Assembly: GCA_015064665.1 (NCBI GenBank)
Contig: SVRU01000008.1
Span: forward strand, 1-46,966
Reading direction: 5' to 3'
DNA: 46,966 bases
Origin: Oscillospiraceae bacterium
GTDB taxonomy: Bacteria > Bacillota_A > Clostridia > Oscillospirales > CAG-272
The notes beneath the pieces are model-generated. The model saw only the letters and a list, made by a program, of their open reading frames with translations. It made no database searches and was not told the DNA's origin. The number at the start of each line of letters is the position of its first letter. Within the stretch, counting starts at the first letter, position 1. Positions 31,707 through 40,471 of this stretch are shown piece after piece. Both the position numbers and the translations under genes were made by a program.

Positions 31707-33139
31707 CACTCTATCTCCTTTGTTTTTCCAAGATTGATATAGGATTCGCCGCCAAACTTGGTTACTTTGTCATAATCGCATCCAAGCTCGGAAGAAAGAA
31801 GCTCAATTATATAAGGCGTGCAGAATCCGCCCTGACATCTTCCCATGCTTGCACGGGTTCTTCTCTTAACACCGTCAACGTCACGCGGCTTCGGATTTGT
31901 GCGGATAGCCTCAAGAATTTCGCCCTCCGTGACAATCTCGCATCTACAGATAACATGAGCAAAGGCAGGGTCATTTTTAATAACCTCATTCTTTTCGTCT
32001 ATCGAAAGCTCGCGGAAATAGTGAGCGGGGCGTCTTACGGGATTAAAATCATCCCTCTTTTCAAGCGCAACGGAACCCTCGCCCGCAATAAGCTCGGCAA
32101 CGTATTCCGCGATTGCGGGAGCCGAGGAAAGTCCGGGACTCTCGATTCCGGCAACGTTAACGAAGCCATCCTTTATATTTATAATGAAATCTCCCGTCGA
32201 GCCGGTTGAACGAAGACCGGTAAAGGAGGTGATCGCCTTGCCGAAATTGATGCCCGAAACCTGCTCAGCCGCCTGTCTGCGCACCGAATCAAGACCTTCG
32301 GCGGTCGTTCTTGTATCCTCCTTATCGTCTATATCCTCTGCGGTAGGACCGAGAATAAGATTGCCGTCAACCGTCGGAGAAACGAGAATACCCTTGCCCA
32401 TTTTTGAAGGACAGCGGAAAACGGTATGGCTGACAAGACCGCCGCACTCCTTATCGAGCAGCATATACTCGCCGCGGCGCGCCTTTACCGAGAAGCTATC
32501 GTCGCCGACCATCCTTGCAATCTCGTCGGAATAGATTCCCGCGCAGTTTATAACTATCTTAGCCTTTACAGACTTATTTTCGGAGAAAACCTCGTATCCT
32601 TCGCCGATTTTTTCTATTTTACGAACGTCAAAATCAAGCATAAGACGAGCGCCGTTATCCATAGCGTTTCCAACGGCAGCCATGCAAAGCTCGTAAGGAC
32701 AAATTATAGCACCCGTGGGAGCAATAAGAGCCGAGGTAACTCCCTCGCCAATATTTTTTTCGATTTTCAAAAGCTCGTCTCTTGACACGACCGAAAGCTC
32801 GCGCACACCGTTTTTCTCACCGCGCTCCTTCAGTTCAAGAAGAGTTTTTCTGTCCTCCTCGGAAAAACCGACGACGATCGAGCCGCATCTTGAATACTTA
32901 ACGCCAAGCTCGCGCGCAACCCCCTCCATCATATCGGAGCCGCGAACGTTAAGCTTCGCTTTAAGAGAACCCTCTTTAGCGTCAAAGCCCGCATGGACTA
33001 TCGCGCTGTTTGCTCTGGTGGCGCCCATTGCAACGTCACCCATTTTTTCGAGAAGTACTATTTTAAGATTATATTTTGACAGCTCACGGGCAACGAAGCC
33101 GCCGACAACGCCCGCGCCGATGATAGCAATATCAAACAT
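31706..33139 (-). CDS. GlpA-like FAD-dependent dehydrogenase with C-terminal BFD [2Fe-2S] domain
   Basis: The N-terminus FDIAIIGAGVVGGFVARELSK is an FAD-binding Rossmann motif of the DAO superfamily, as in GlpA/GlpD and LhgO. The last ~75 residues form a bacterioferritin-associated-ferredoxin-like domain with CRCEI and GRCQGGFCTPY, giving the four Cys ligands of a [2Fe-2S] cluster. Anaerobic glycerol-3-phosphate dehydrogenase has this architecture, but 2-hydroxyglutarate oxidation is an alternative. GGCGGTGCGGAT precedes ATG 33139, which is preferred over an upstream in-frame start with no ribosome site. It heads an operon with an FAD/NAD oxidoreductase and DUF1667. No glycerol kinase or permease gene is in view. 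Confidence 0.9.
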   Translation of the reverse strand: MFDIAIIGAGVVGGFVARELSKYNLKIVLLEKMGDVAMGATRANSAIVHAGFDAKEGSLKAKLNVRGSDMMEGVARELGVKYSRCGSIVVGFSEEDRKTLLELKERGEKNGVRELSVVSRDELLKIEKNIGEGVTSALIAPTGAIICPYELCMAAVGNAMDNGARLMLDFDVRKIEKIGEGYEVFSENKSVKAKIVINCAGIYSDEIARMVGDDSFSVKARRGEYMLLDKECGGLVSHTVFRCPSKMGKGILVSPTVDGNLILGPTAEDIDDKEDTRTTAEGLDSVRRQAAEQVSGINFGKAITSFTGLRSTGSTGDFIINIKDGFVNVAGIESPGLSSAPAIAEYVAELIAGEGSVALEKRDDFNPVRRPAHYFRELSIDEKNEVIKNDPAFAHVICRCEIVTEGEILEAIRTNPKPRDVDGVKRRTRASMGRCQGGFCTPYIIELLSSELGCDYDKVTKFGGESYINLGKTKEIE

Positions 33140-33179
33140 ATCCGCACCGCCTTTCAAGAAGATATATTTCAATATAATA

Positions 33180-33208
33180 AGTATACCACGGCGGACGGTA
33201 CAAATCAA
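33180..33208 (-). promoter_or_regulatory. promoter of the GlpA-like operon
   Basis: TTGATT (33208-33203) and TATACT (33185-33180) on the minus strand are separated by 17 nt, about 40 nt before the GlpA-like start. Confidence 0.65.
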
Positions 33209-33315
33209 CGCCAAAACGCCTTCGCGCGAAAAACGGCGGGAAAATTGATTAACGAAAAGGTTGTGCGATCGGCCAGGCAAGAATGAGCAATTCGAAACCG
33301 CTATGCGCTCTTTAT

Positions 33316-33640
33316 TCTAAGCTTAGCCAAGCCTTCACCAGCGGGGGAAGGTGCTGAACGAAGTGAAGCGGATGAGGTGGAGCGTTATCTAACCTTTTGC
33401 TTTGTTAATTATCTTCACCTCTTTACACCTCATCTGTCATTCGCATGCTCATGACACCTTCTCCAACCGGAGAAGGCTTAGAATCGCAGGGAATGGCTTG
33501 CTAGTTGAGTTATGATTGCCGAGCATTTCATCCGCATTCTCCCTCACCCGACTCCGTCGGGAGCTCCCTCCCGGAAGAAGCCTTAGAATTGCAGTGGACG
33601 GTGCACTCGGCGTCCCGTGATTGCCGAGCATTATTAGTTA
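33316..33640. repeat. cluster of palindromic (REP-like) intergenic repeats
   Basis: The 612-nt gap between the GlpA-like operon and spoIIE contains no supported gene. Three related units are present. Unit A (33317-33379, inverted) and unit B (33426-33489) share the frame CACCTCATC...ACACCTTC...GAAGGCTTAG and face each other. Unit C (33534-33594) repeats the end of B. A 105-bp direct period is visible: GAAGGCTTAGAATCGCAG at 33472 recurs as GAAGCCTTAGAATTGCAG at 33577, and GATTGCCGAGCATT is identical at 33514 and 33619. Unit B has the perfect hairpin CCTTCTCC/GGAGAAGG and unit C CCCGAC/GTCGGG. Similar elements are common in gut Firmicutes. Confidence 0.8.
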
Positions 33641-33751
33641 CAGAGTGGAGCTTTATAGCAATAACCATCGTTAAATTCAGAGATAATTGGAAATGTTTTT
33701 CCAAATAACCGAGCTATTTTCGAATACAGTGGAGTTTCTGTGTAAATTTGA

Positions 33752-36145
33752 TTAAAGCTTTATTATCCTTGCGACAGAAACGCTCATATCGTCACAGCCC
33801 GAGGAATGCTCTATCGCAGACGTAAGAATCTCTTCGGCGTATTCGCGTATATCAACCGTTGGCTCTTTTGCCAAAAATTCAAGAAGCCATGCGGAATCCT
33901 CGGTTGACTGGCTTACGCCGTCAGAGAGCATAACTATGTAATCCCCGCTTTTGACCTCGACTCTGATGCGCTCGGCATCAAGCGTTTTCAGAAGGCCGAG
34001 CGGCGCCGTTTCGGAGCGAATACGGAAGATTGAATTATTTCTTTTTACGTATGAAGGTGCCGCGCCGCATTTAAAGAAGAGCGCATCACCCGTCATAAGA
34101 TCAAAATCAAACAGGTCAACGCTTGAGGAGCATTCCTCGTTTCTGCTTTTGATAATGTGATTCAATATATGAAAAGCCGTATTTTTGGTGCAGGAGCTGT
34201 CAAGCATACGCGACAGAAACTCTGCCGTAAAATGAGAGGTTATGTGCGCGGCATCACCAGAGCCCATTCCGTCGGCAATCAGAGAATAAAAGTGCCCGTC
34301 ACAGCTTTCAAAGGAAATTGCGGTGTCGCCCGAAATCTCCTCTTCACCCGACCGCTTTCCAACCGTCGCAAAATCAACCGTAAACATCGGAGCGGCGGCG
34401 CACTCAAACAGAGCGATGTCTCCCTTTCTGTAATAATCCGGCACGCCGAGCCTTACGCCCGCCGCCTCCTCTATTCCCTTGTGCAATTCGGCAGAGGTTA
34501 TAAGGCTTCCGTCCGTGTCTTCACCCGCGCCGACAAAATATTTTTTCCTGTCGCCGAACGCCATTATTGCGCCGTTGCTGAGACCTGCGCGCAAAAAAAC
34601 ATCTTCAAGCTTGTCCGAAAGAGCAACGTCCTGCACCTTTTCCTTTTCAATTGCGCTTCTCGACTCACAAAGAAGCTTTGAAAACAGCTCGTATTCCTCT
34701 GCAATTGCTTCGATTTTACGGCTTTTGAAGCGTTCGGCTTCAAGCTCGGCGCAGGCGCGCTCTATATCCTCGAACAAGGCGGTTGTATTATGGCAATACT
34801 TAGGCGCAATTGACGTGTCGTCGGGGAAAAGGCGCTCCTTTTTATATAGCTTTTGGGCTATCGTTTCAATATTTTCGACACACGGCGCGGGGTTTTGCTC
34901 AATACAGCTCTGATAGCTTTGGCATTCACGGCAAAAAGCCTTTACGCAGCTTATTGAAATATTTCTGTATTCCGGAAGTGTCACGGCTCCCTCCTCGGAG
35001 CTGAGCCTATGCAGACAAGCGGCAACGTCGGACAGGGCGTTTTCAAGTCCGTCAAGACCCGCCGCACGCGAGGTTCTGTAAGCAAGGGCGGTAGCGGTTA
35101 CCATATCCTGCGCCTCACGGCTTTTTGGAATTTCGCTTTCGGTGGTTGACTTAGCTGCTTGAATCTTACGGAGAAGAGGTACGGAAAGCATCGAAGCAAT
35201 CGAATATTCCGGGAACGCCGAAAGAAAACCGAGTATTCCGCCCGAATATGCGCACCATACCGAAAGAAGAATTCCGCCGCCAACGTAAGCGTACGCCATT
35301 CCCGCGCTGAAAAGCAATCCCGCGCCAAGACCGACGAGAGCAAAACCGACCGAATAAAGACTTGAAATACCGAGGGATGAAACGAAACCGACCGCAACGC
35401 CGCGAATGCACCCAAACCTACGCGCCACAAGCAGAGTTATAAAGGCGGAAAACACGTAAGCGGGCGAGATACCGAGAATATTGTAGGACTTAAGCGATAT
35501 TGAAATAAGGAAAACGAAGAGCAAAAAGGTTGCTTGAAATATGTAAATCTCAAACCTTTCCTTATCCCTTTTTACCACGCTGAACAACTCTTTTTTCCCG
35601 TTTACGAAGTCCGAAAAGGATATTCCGCTATCAAGAATGCCCGAAAAAGCAAAGGTAAATATTGCCGTCAGAAGCACCGACGAGCATGCGTAGAGTATAG
35701 AGGTTAACGAAAATCCACGGAGCAATACCTCGTATGCCGAGCCGATAAACGAAGCGATTGACGCCGACGATATTCTTAGAACGAGCGGTTCGCAAAAAAG
35801 AAAGCCGTCCTCATTTCTGTCACCGCCCGCAATAATCACTCGCAAAAATACCACTATAACTATAATAATCGCGTTAATAATGCCAATATTTCCAAGCGTG
35901 AGCGAGCCGACAATCGCGCCGATAACCGCAAGCCAAACACCGCGCGGAAGCATTGCAACGAATGCGACAGCAAGCGGATATGCGCCGAAAACGATATGAA
36001 AACGAGAAAATACAAGCGCAATTATCAGAACCGCAGCATCAAAAAGCAAAGACGCGGGCTCTTTTTTTCGTCTTTCCACCCCCTCTCTTATCATAACGCC
36101 GATCCCCTCAAAGAATCCGGCTTTTTCGGTCCTTTTGTTTTCCAT
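33752..36145 (-). CDS. spoIIE: stage II sporulation protein E (SpoIIE) phosphatase
   Basis: SpoIIE is a membrane PP2C-type phosphatase at the sporulation septum that dephosphorylates SpoIIAA and so activates sigma-F in the forespore. The N-terminal ~330 residues hold about ten membrane segments, followed by a helical central region and a C-terminal PP2C domain with GDTAISFESCDGHFYSLIADGMGSGDAA (metal Asp residues near 620) and VMLSDGVSQ. Length (797 aa) fits SpoIIE. GGAGGAGATAAGG precedes ATG 36145. The gene is monocistronic. No clear Spo0A box or 21-nt-spaced promoter could be confirmed upstream. Its presence indicates a spore-forming lineage. Confidence 0.95.
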   Translation of the reverse strand: MENKRTEKAGFFEGIGVMIREGVERRKKEPASLLFDAAVLIIALVFSRFHIVFGAYPLAVAFVAMLPRGVWLAVIGAIVGSLTLGNIGIINAIIIVIVVFLRVIIAGGDRNEDGFLFCEPLVLRISSASIASFIGSAYEVLLRGFSLTSILYACSSVLLTAIFTFAFSGILDSGISFSDFVNGKKELFSVVKRDKERFEIYIFQATFLLFVFLISISLKSYNILGISPAYVFSAFITLLVARRFGCIRGVAVGFVSSLGISSLYSVGFALVGLGAGLLFSAGMAYAYVGGGILLSVWCAYSGGILGFLSAFPEYSIASMLSVPLLRKIQAAKSTTESEIPKSREAQDMVTATALAYRTSRAAGLDGLENALSDVAACLHRLSSEEGAVTLPEYRNISISCVKAFCRECQSYQSCIEQNPAPCVENIETIAQKLYKKERLFPDDTSIAPKYCHNTTALFEDIERACAELEAERFKSRKIEAIAEEYELFSKLLCESRSAIEKEKVQDVALSDKLEDVFLRAGLSNGAIMAFGDRKKYFVGAGEDTDGSLITSAELHKGIEEAAGVRLGVPDYYRKGDIALFECAAAPMFTVDFATVGKRSGEEEISGDTAISFESCDGHFYSLIADGMGSGDAAHITSHFTAEFLSRMLDSSCTKNTAFHILNHIIKSRNEECSSSVDLFDFDLMTGDALFFKCGAAPSYVKRNNSIFRIRSETAPLGLLKTLDAERIRVEVKSGDYIVMLSDGVSQSTEDSAWLLEFLAKEPTVDIREYAEEILTSAIEHSSGCDDMSVSVARIIKL

Positions 36146-36268
36146 AGTCCTTATCTCCTCCGTATATAATAAATATTTAGTTTTATATTTTAACTATATT
36201 TTATATCACTTTACGCGCAAAAAAGCTCGGAAAAGCTTGGCGAAAAAAGAGGAAAGAAAGGAATAAAA

Positions 36269-36302
36269 AGAGTCCTTTCGAGGTTAAAAGCGAAAAGACT
36301 CT
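36269..36302 (-). terminator. second terminator between the coiled-coil gene and spoIIE
   Basis: AGAGTC (36269-36274) pairs with GACTCT (36297-36302), extended by TTTCG/CGAAA, and has T runs on both sides. The remaining bases of the 334-nt gap (36146-36479) show no gene. Confidence 0.75.
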
Positions 36303-36423
36303 GTTTTTATATTTTAAAACCAAAACTTGCGATATTTAGGCGGTATATTTTTGTCCGTCTGTGAGTAAAACTCTTCATTATTATATATAATAACGCAAAT
36401 GAAAAACCAAGCAAAGCGTAAAA

Positions 36424-36451
36424 AGAGCGGCACGCCCGTGCGTGCCGCTCT
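36424..36451 (-). terminator. terminator of the coiled-coil lipoprotein gene
   Basis: AGAGCGGCACGC and GCGTGCCGCTCT form a perfect 12-bp GC-rich stem with a 4-nt loop, followed on the minus strand by TTTTTACG. It lies 29 nt after the stop codon. Confidence 0.9.
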
Positions 36452-36479
36452 GAAATTTTATCGTTTACTTATATCGGAA

Positions 36480-39400
36480 TTAAGGATTAACCTTAGCTGC
36501 GATATCAGTTTTTGCGAGTGAGTAGTAACCCTCAGCCTCAGCTACGGTCTCAGCATTCGAAATCATATCTACAACGTAGAAGCTGTGAATGAAGTCGTAG
36601 TCAACACCAGTCAAGCCTGCAGTGTTAGCCTCGATCATAGTAAGAGCCATGTTCTTAGCCTTGTTAGCGTCAAGGATGTAATCATACTCGTCTGTTACAA
36701 ACCATGCGTTGCATGCATCGTCCTTATCGTACTTAGCATTGAACTGAGCGATAAGATCGAGTATGCCGTTTGCTACGGTAAGAGCATCGTTTGCCTTGGT
36801 CATATCCTTGTAATCTGCAAGGTCAGTAGGAAGCTTGCCGATTTCAGTCTTGATAGCGAGAAGAGCAGCCTCTGCATCAGCATAGAATGCGTTGAATGCA
36901 GCGTAAGTAGTATCAAAGTCTGCCTTCTCATTGATTTCATTGAAGTATGCAAGAGCAGAACCGGTTGCGTAATACTTAGCGCGGTATTCGTTGTAAGCCT
37001 TTTCAGCTGCAGCGAATGCATCCTTAGTATGGATGGAGTAGGTCTCAGCGTCGATCATAGCAGTAAGTCTGTCAATCTCAACAAGGAGAACATCCCACTC
37101 AGCCTTAGCTGCATCGTAAGTAGCCTTAGCGGTATTCTTAGCAGTGATTACCTTAGCGCAATCAGCCGATGTAAGAAGAGCAAATACCTTATCGTTGTTT
37201 GCACCGTCGTACTTGTTCATGCCCTGAACAGCGTCAACAGCAGCCTGAAGGTCAGCGTCAGCAACGTCTGCAGCTACGCCGAGATAATCAACTGCCCATG
37301 CAACGATTGCATCGTATGCAGCGTCGATTGCAGCCTTGTTATCAAGGATCTTAGCATCAAGCTCAGCCATAGCGGTGATAAGAGCAGCAACGTCAGCAGC
37401 GTAAGCAGCCTCTGCTTCAGCGCCCTTAGCCGCGATGTTAGTAGCAACGCTGGAAAGCTTAAGAAGAAGAGTAGTGAAGTTAACTTCAACGTCACCGTCA
37501 ACGGTTCCGGGAAGATTGATGTCAGCATCTGCAACACCGTACTTCTGAACTGCTTCCTTAACGATCTTGATAGCTCTGATAGACTCGTTAGCGTATGAGA
37601 TGGGATAAAGTGCGTTGTATGCGGGATTATCAAGAATTCCCATAGCAGTATCGTATGCTTCACGAAGCTCAGCGGTAAGCTCCTCATAAGCTGCGAAGAG
37701 GTCGTTATAAGCCTTCTGAGTAGCATCAACGATAAGCATGTAATTGCTGTTTTCAACGTCGGATACTGCGATATTGTAGTGCTCGCATACCCAATCAATA
37801 CCTGCGATGAGAGCGTCGGAGCCATCCTTAACAGCCTTGATAGCCTTGATTGCATCGTAGTTAGAGAAGCCAACTACATACTTAGCCTCGTCAGCATCCC
37901 AGAATGCAGCGATATCATCAGCGAGATCATCGATTGCATCCTTTGCATTAACAAGCTCTCCAAGACGGCTGTAGGTTGTCACAAGCTCTGCATACTCGGT
38001 AACCATTGCAAGGAAGTTTCCGTCAATAGCGGAATCGTAATTCTCAACGTCTTTGATTGCTACTTCAAGAGCTTCAACAAGATCTACGATTGCCTCAGCC
38101 TCAGCAAGAGAGTTGTAAAGAAGATTATCTTCGATTGCGATAAGAGCAGCGATACGAGCGTTAAGCGCTTCAACTGCATGGCTATCGTACAAGCCTGCCA
38201 TAGCGTCAGCATATGCGCTGGACTTTGTAATGAGCTCATACTCAACCGCGTACATCTTCTGTACGTTCTCGGTTTCAAGCTCGTATTCTTCAATCCAAGC
38301 ATTTACCGCTGCAAGCTCAGCTGCAAGCGATTCAGCGTCGGTGTAAAGAGGTCTTGCGGTAGCCCAGCCAAGAGCAAGCTCGCTAAGAACAACTTTGTTA
38401 TCCCAAGCATCAACAATCTTATAATATCTTGTTTCAGCTGCGACCATATCATCATAATTTTCTACAAGAGTTGCTGCAAGCTGTGCATCATCCTTGCCCT
38501 GCTCGTAGTAATCCTTGTGCTCAGCCTTATTCTGGAAGTATTCAACGTAGAAGTTAGAGAATGCGTCAACAGCAGTGGAGATTGCATCATTACTGTCCTC
38601 ATATATGATAAGAGCATCGATTGCATCTATGTAGCCTTCGATTGTAACCGAAGCTGCTTCTGCTGCAAGAAGGTTGTCGTAAGCTAAAACAATCTTGTTA
38701 TATCTTGCGGTAAGGGTTGTATCATTAAGTCCTGCGTTTACAGCGCCTACGTGAGCTTCACCCATCTTGGTCATGGTGTCAGCGGTAGCATCGTTAACAA
38801 CGAGGTAGGTCTCGCCGCACTCGAAGGAAAGAACCATCTTTTCGAGAGTCTGCTCGAAGGTAGGCATTGTTTCGGAGTTGTTGATGTAAGCCTGAAGTTC
38901 AGCGAAGTAACCCTTGATTTCATCACGGGAAACTGCGCGGTTAAGGAAGAAGTGAAGAATTTCTTCTTTCTGCTCGAATGCTTCGTAAACATCGCTAACG
39001 TAATTTTCTTCTTTTACGCTTGCAACGAGAGCTGCCCAGTCAACAAGTGAATATTCGTTATCTTCACTGTCGATCTTAAGCATCTCAGATGCCTTCTTGT
39101 ATTCGTTTACAAACTCGATAACGCCATCCTCAGCAACGATGGAATCAAGAGAAGCCTTGATTTCTGCAAGCTGAGCTGCAAGCTGCTCAACGTATTCGGA
39201 ATCAGCCTTGCCTGCGATAGCAGCGGAAAGTTCGTTATACTTATTGTCAAGAGAGGTGGAAAGTTCGTTTACTCTTGTGGTAAGAGCATCGATCTTGCCC
39301 TGGATCTCAGTCTTAGCTGCATCGATAGCAGCGGTAAGAGCCTCAGTTGTAACAGCAGCCTCAGCGGTTGCCTTAACACCTGCGATTGCAGCATCAAGCT

Positions 39401-40106
39401 CGGCCTTGGCTGCCTCGAACTCAGCCTTAGTAGCAGCTGCGTTAGCCTTATCGTCAACGCCTTTGATTGCAGCGTCGAGAGTATTAACAGCAGCTTCAAG
39501 CTCAGCCTTAGTAGCAGCAGCGCCGGCGGTTGCCTGAATACCTGCGATCGTGGCATCAAGCTCAGCCTTAGCAGCATTGAATGCAGCTACTGCAGCCTCA
39601 ATAGCCTCTTTGTTTGTCTTATCAGCAGCATCAAGAGCAGTCTTAGCAGCATTAAGATTTGCAATTGTGGAATCAAGGTCTGCCTTTGTAGCAGCAGCAT
39701 CAGCAGTAGCCTTAACGCCTGCGATGGTAGTCTCAAGAGCAGCCTTTACGCTTGCGTCGCTTGCGCCGTTAGCTTCGAGAGCCGTCTTAAGCTCAGCCGC
39801 TACAGCATCAAGAGCTGCCTTGGTAGCAGCAGCACCTGCGGTAGCCTCGATCTCTTCGAGAGCTGCGAGAGCCTCGTCGAGAGCAGTCTTAGCAGCTGCC
39901 GCGTCAGCGGTTGCCTTAACCTGATTTACGAGAGTTTTCAATTTTGCGAGGTCTTCTGCGGTCGTCGTAAGAGACTCCTGGATCTCAGCATCCTTATCGT
40001 TAAGTGCCTTAATATCATCCTTCGTGCACGAAACGAGGGTTGAGAAAGCCATAATGAAGCTCAATGCGAGGAGCAGAATTTTTCCCCAAACACTGTTGTG
40101 TTTCAT
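36480..40106 (-). CDS. large alanine-rich coiled-coil lipoprotein
   Basis: This 1208-residue protein begins with a lipoprotein signal (LLLALSFIMAFSTLVSC, Cys27). Residues ~55-300 are a low-complexity Ala/Lys/Glu region with recurring ATAxAAATKAxLD motifs at about 65, 88, 133, 192 and 245, joined by LDAAIAGVK-like segments, which predicts long coiled coils. The remaining ~900 residues are mostly acidic helices rich in Ala, Tyr and Asp. Similar repeats are seen in phage fibre and surface fibril proteins. The codons give long antisense open frames, which are shadows. A perfect consensus promoter suggests high expression. The ATG at 40106 is preceded by AAGGAAGG. No enzymatic domain is recognised; a surface-exposed scaffold or adhesin is a guess. 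Confidence 0.85.
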   Translation of the reverse strand: MKHNSVWGKILLLALSFIMAFSTLVSCTKDDIKALNDKDAEIQESLTTTAEDLAKLKTLVNQVKATADAAAAKTALDEALAALEEIEATAGAAATKAALDAVAAELKTALEANGASDASVKAALETTIAGVKATADAAATKADLDSTIANLNAAKTALDAADKTNKEAIEAAVAAFNAAKAELDATIAGIQATAGAAATKAELEAAVNTLDAAIKGVDDKANAAATKAEFEAAKAELDAAIAGVKATAEAAVTTEALTAAIDAAKTEIQGKIDALTTRVNELSTSLDNKYNELSAAIAGKADSEYVEQLAAQLAEIKASLDSIVAEDGVIEFVNEYKKASEMLKIDSEDNEYSLVDWAALVASVKEENYVSDVYEAFEQKEEILHFFLNRAVSRDEIKGYFAELQAYINNSETMPTFEQTLEKMVLSFECGETYLVVNDATADTMTKMGEAHVGAVNAGLNDTTLTARYNKIVLAYDNLLAAEAASVTIEGYIDAIDALIIYEDSNDAISTAVDAFSNFYVEYFQNKAEHKDYYEQGKDDAQLAATLVENYDDMVAAETRYYKIVDAWDNKVVLSELALGWATARPLYTDAESLAAELAAVNAWIEEYELETENVQKMYAVEYELITKSSAYADAMAGLYDSHAVEALNARIAALIAIEDNLLYNSLAEAEAIVDLVEALEVAIKDVENYDSAIDGNFLAMVTEYAELVTTYSRLGELVNAKDAIDDLADDIAAFWDADEAKYVVGFSNYDAIKAIKAVKDGSDALIAGIDWVCEHYNIAVSDVENSNYMLIVDATQKAYNDLFAAYEELTAELREAYDTAMGILDNPAYNALYPISYANESIRAIKIVKEAVQKYGVADADINLPGTVDGDVEVNFTTLLLKLSSVATNIAAKGAEAEAAYAADVAALITAMAELDAKILDNKAAIDAAYDAIVAWAVDYLGVAADVADADLQAAVDAVQGMNKYDGANNDKVFALLTSADCAKVITAKNTAKATYDAAKAEWDVLLVEIDRLTAMIDAETYSIHTKDAFAAAEKAYNEYRAKYYATGSALAYFNEINEKADFDTTYAAFNAFYADAEAALLAIKTEIGKLPTDLADYKDMTKANDALTVANGILDLIAQFNAKYDKDDACNAWFVTDEYDYILDANKAKNMALTMIEANTAGLTGVDYDFIHSFYVVDMISNAETVAEAEGYYSLAKTDIAAKVNP

Positions 40107-40283
40107 TTTTTGTCCTTCCTTTGTATAAAAAATTTTTTAAAATAAAATATTAAAAGTCGTATCGCTGCCGAACGTAGCTATTTGAAAATCCCATCGGCAA
40201 GGATTCTCAATTCCTTTTTTCGCACCTCCCAAACCGAAAATTGGAGCATTAGCCAATAACGACGAGTATATTTCACTCCAGTT
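40107..40283 (-). promoter_or_regulatory. structured 5' leader of the coiled-coil lipoprotein gene
   Basis: The ~176-nt untranslated leader between the promoter and ATG 40106 can form several hairpins: TGGAG (40242-40246) with CTCCA (40276-40280), AGGA with TCCT near 40200-40215, and TGCCGA (40166-40171) with TCGGCA (40194-40199). It contains GGGAGGTGCG far from the start. No known riboswitch class was recognised. Possible roles are mRNA stabilisation or control by a ligand or RNA. Confidence 0.45.
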
Positions 40284-40289
40284 AAAGAC

Positions 40290-40318
40290 ATTATATCACG
40301 ACAATTTTGGTTTGTCAA
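40290..40318 (-). promoter_or_regulatory. perfect sigma-A consensus promoter of the lipoprotein gene
   Basis: TTGACA (40318-40313) and TATAAT (40295-40290) on the minus strand are both exact consensus hexamers with 17-nt spacing. This is the strongest promoter in the window. The remaining bases 40319-40471 hold only AT-rich sequence. Confidence 0.85.
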
Positions 40319-40471
40319 CCCTTTTATTACATATTATCGTAAAAAAAATATAGAAATATTTACTATATATGGACAATAAAGGAAAAATTTATTTTACAAG
40401 GCTTAAAAAGAGGACGGGCACCGCGTTTTGACGCAGTATCTTAAAGCTGAAATTTCCGACAAAAACGGAAA

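Noticed and set aside
33449..33631. 60-codon frame with duplicated MLGNH motif
   Set aside because: The duplication reflects the 105-bp DNA repeat; there is no ribosome site and the sequence is a REP-like repeat.
36585..39924. Long plus-strand frames opposite the coiled-coil lipoprotein (337, 302 and 124 codons)
   Set aside because: They are shadows of a gene with biased codons; translations are Ser/Cys-rich without domains, while the minus-strand gene has promoter, ribosome site and signal peptide.
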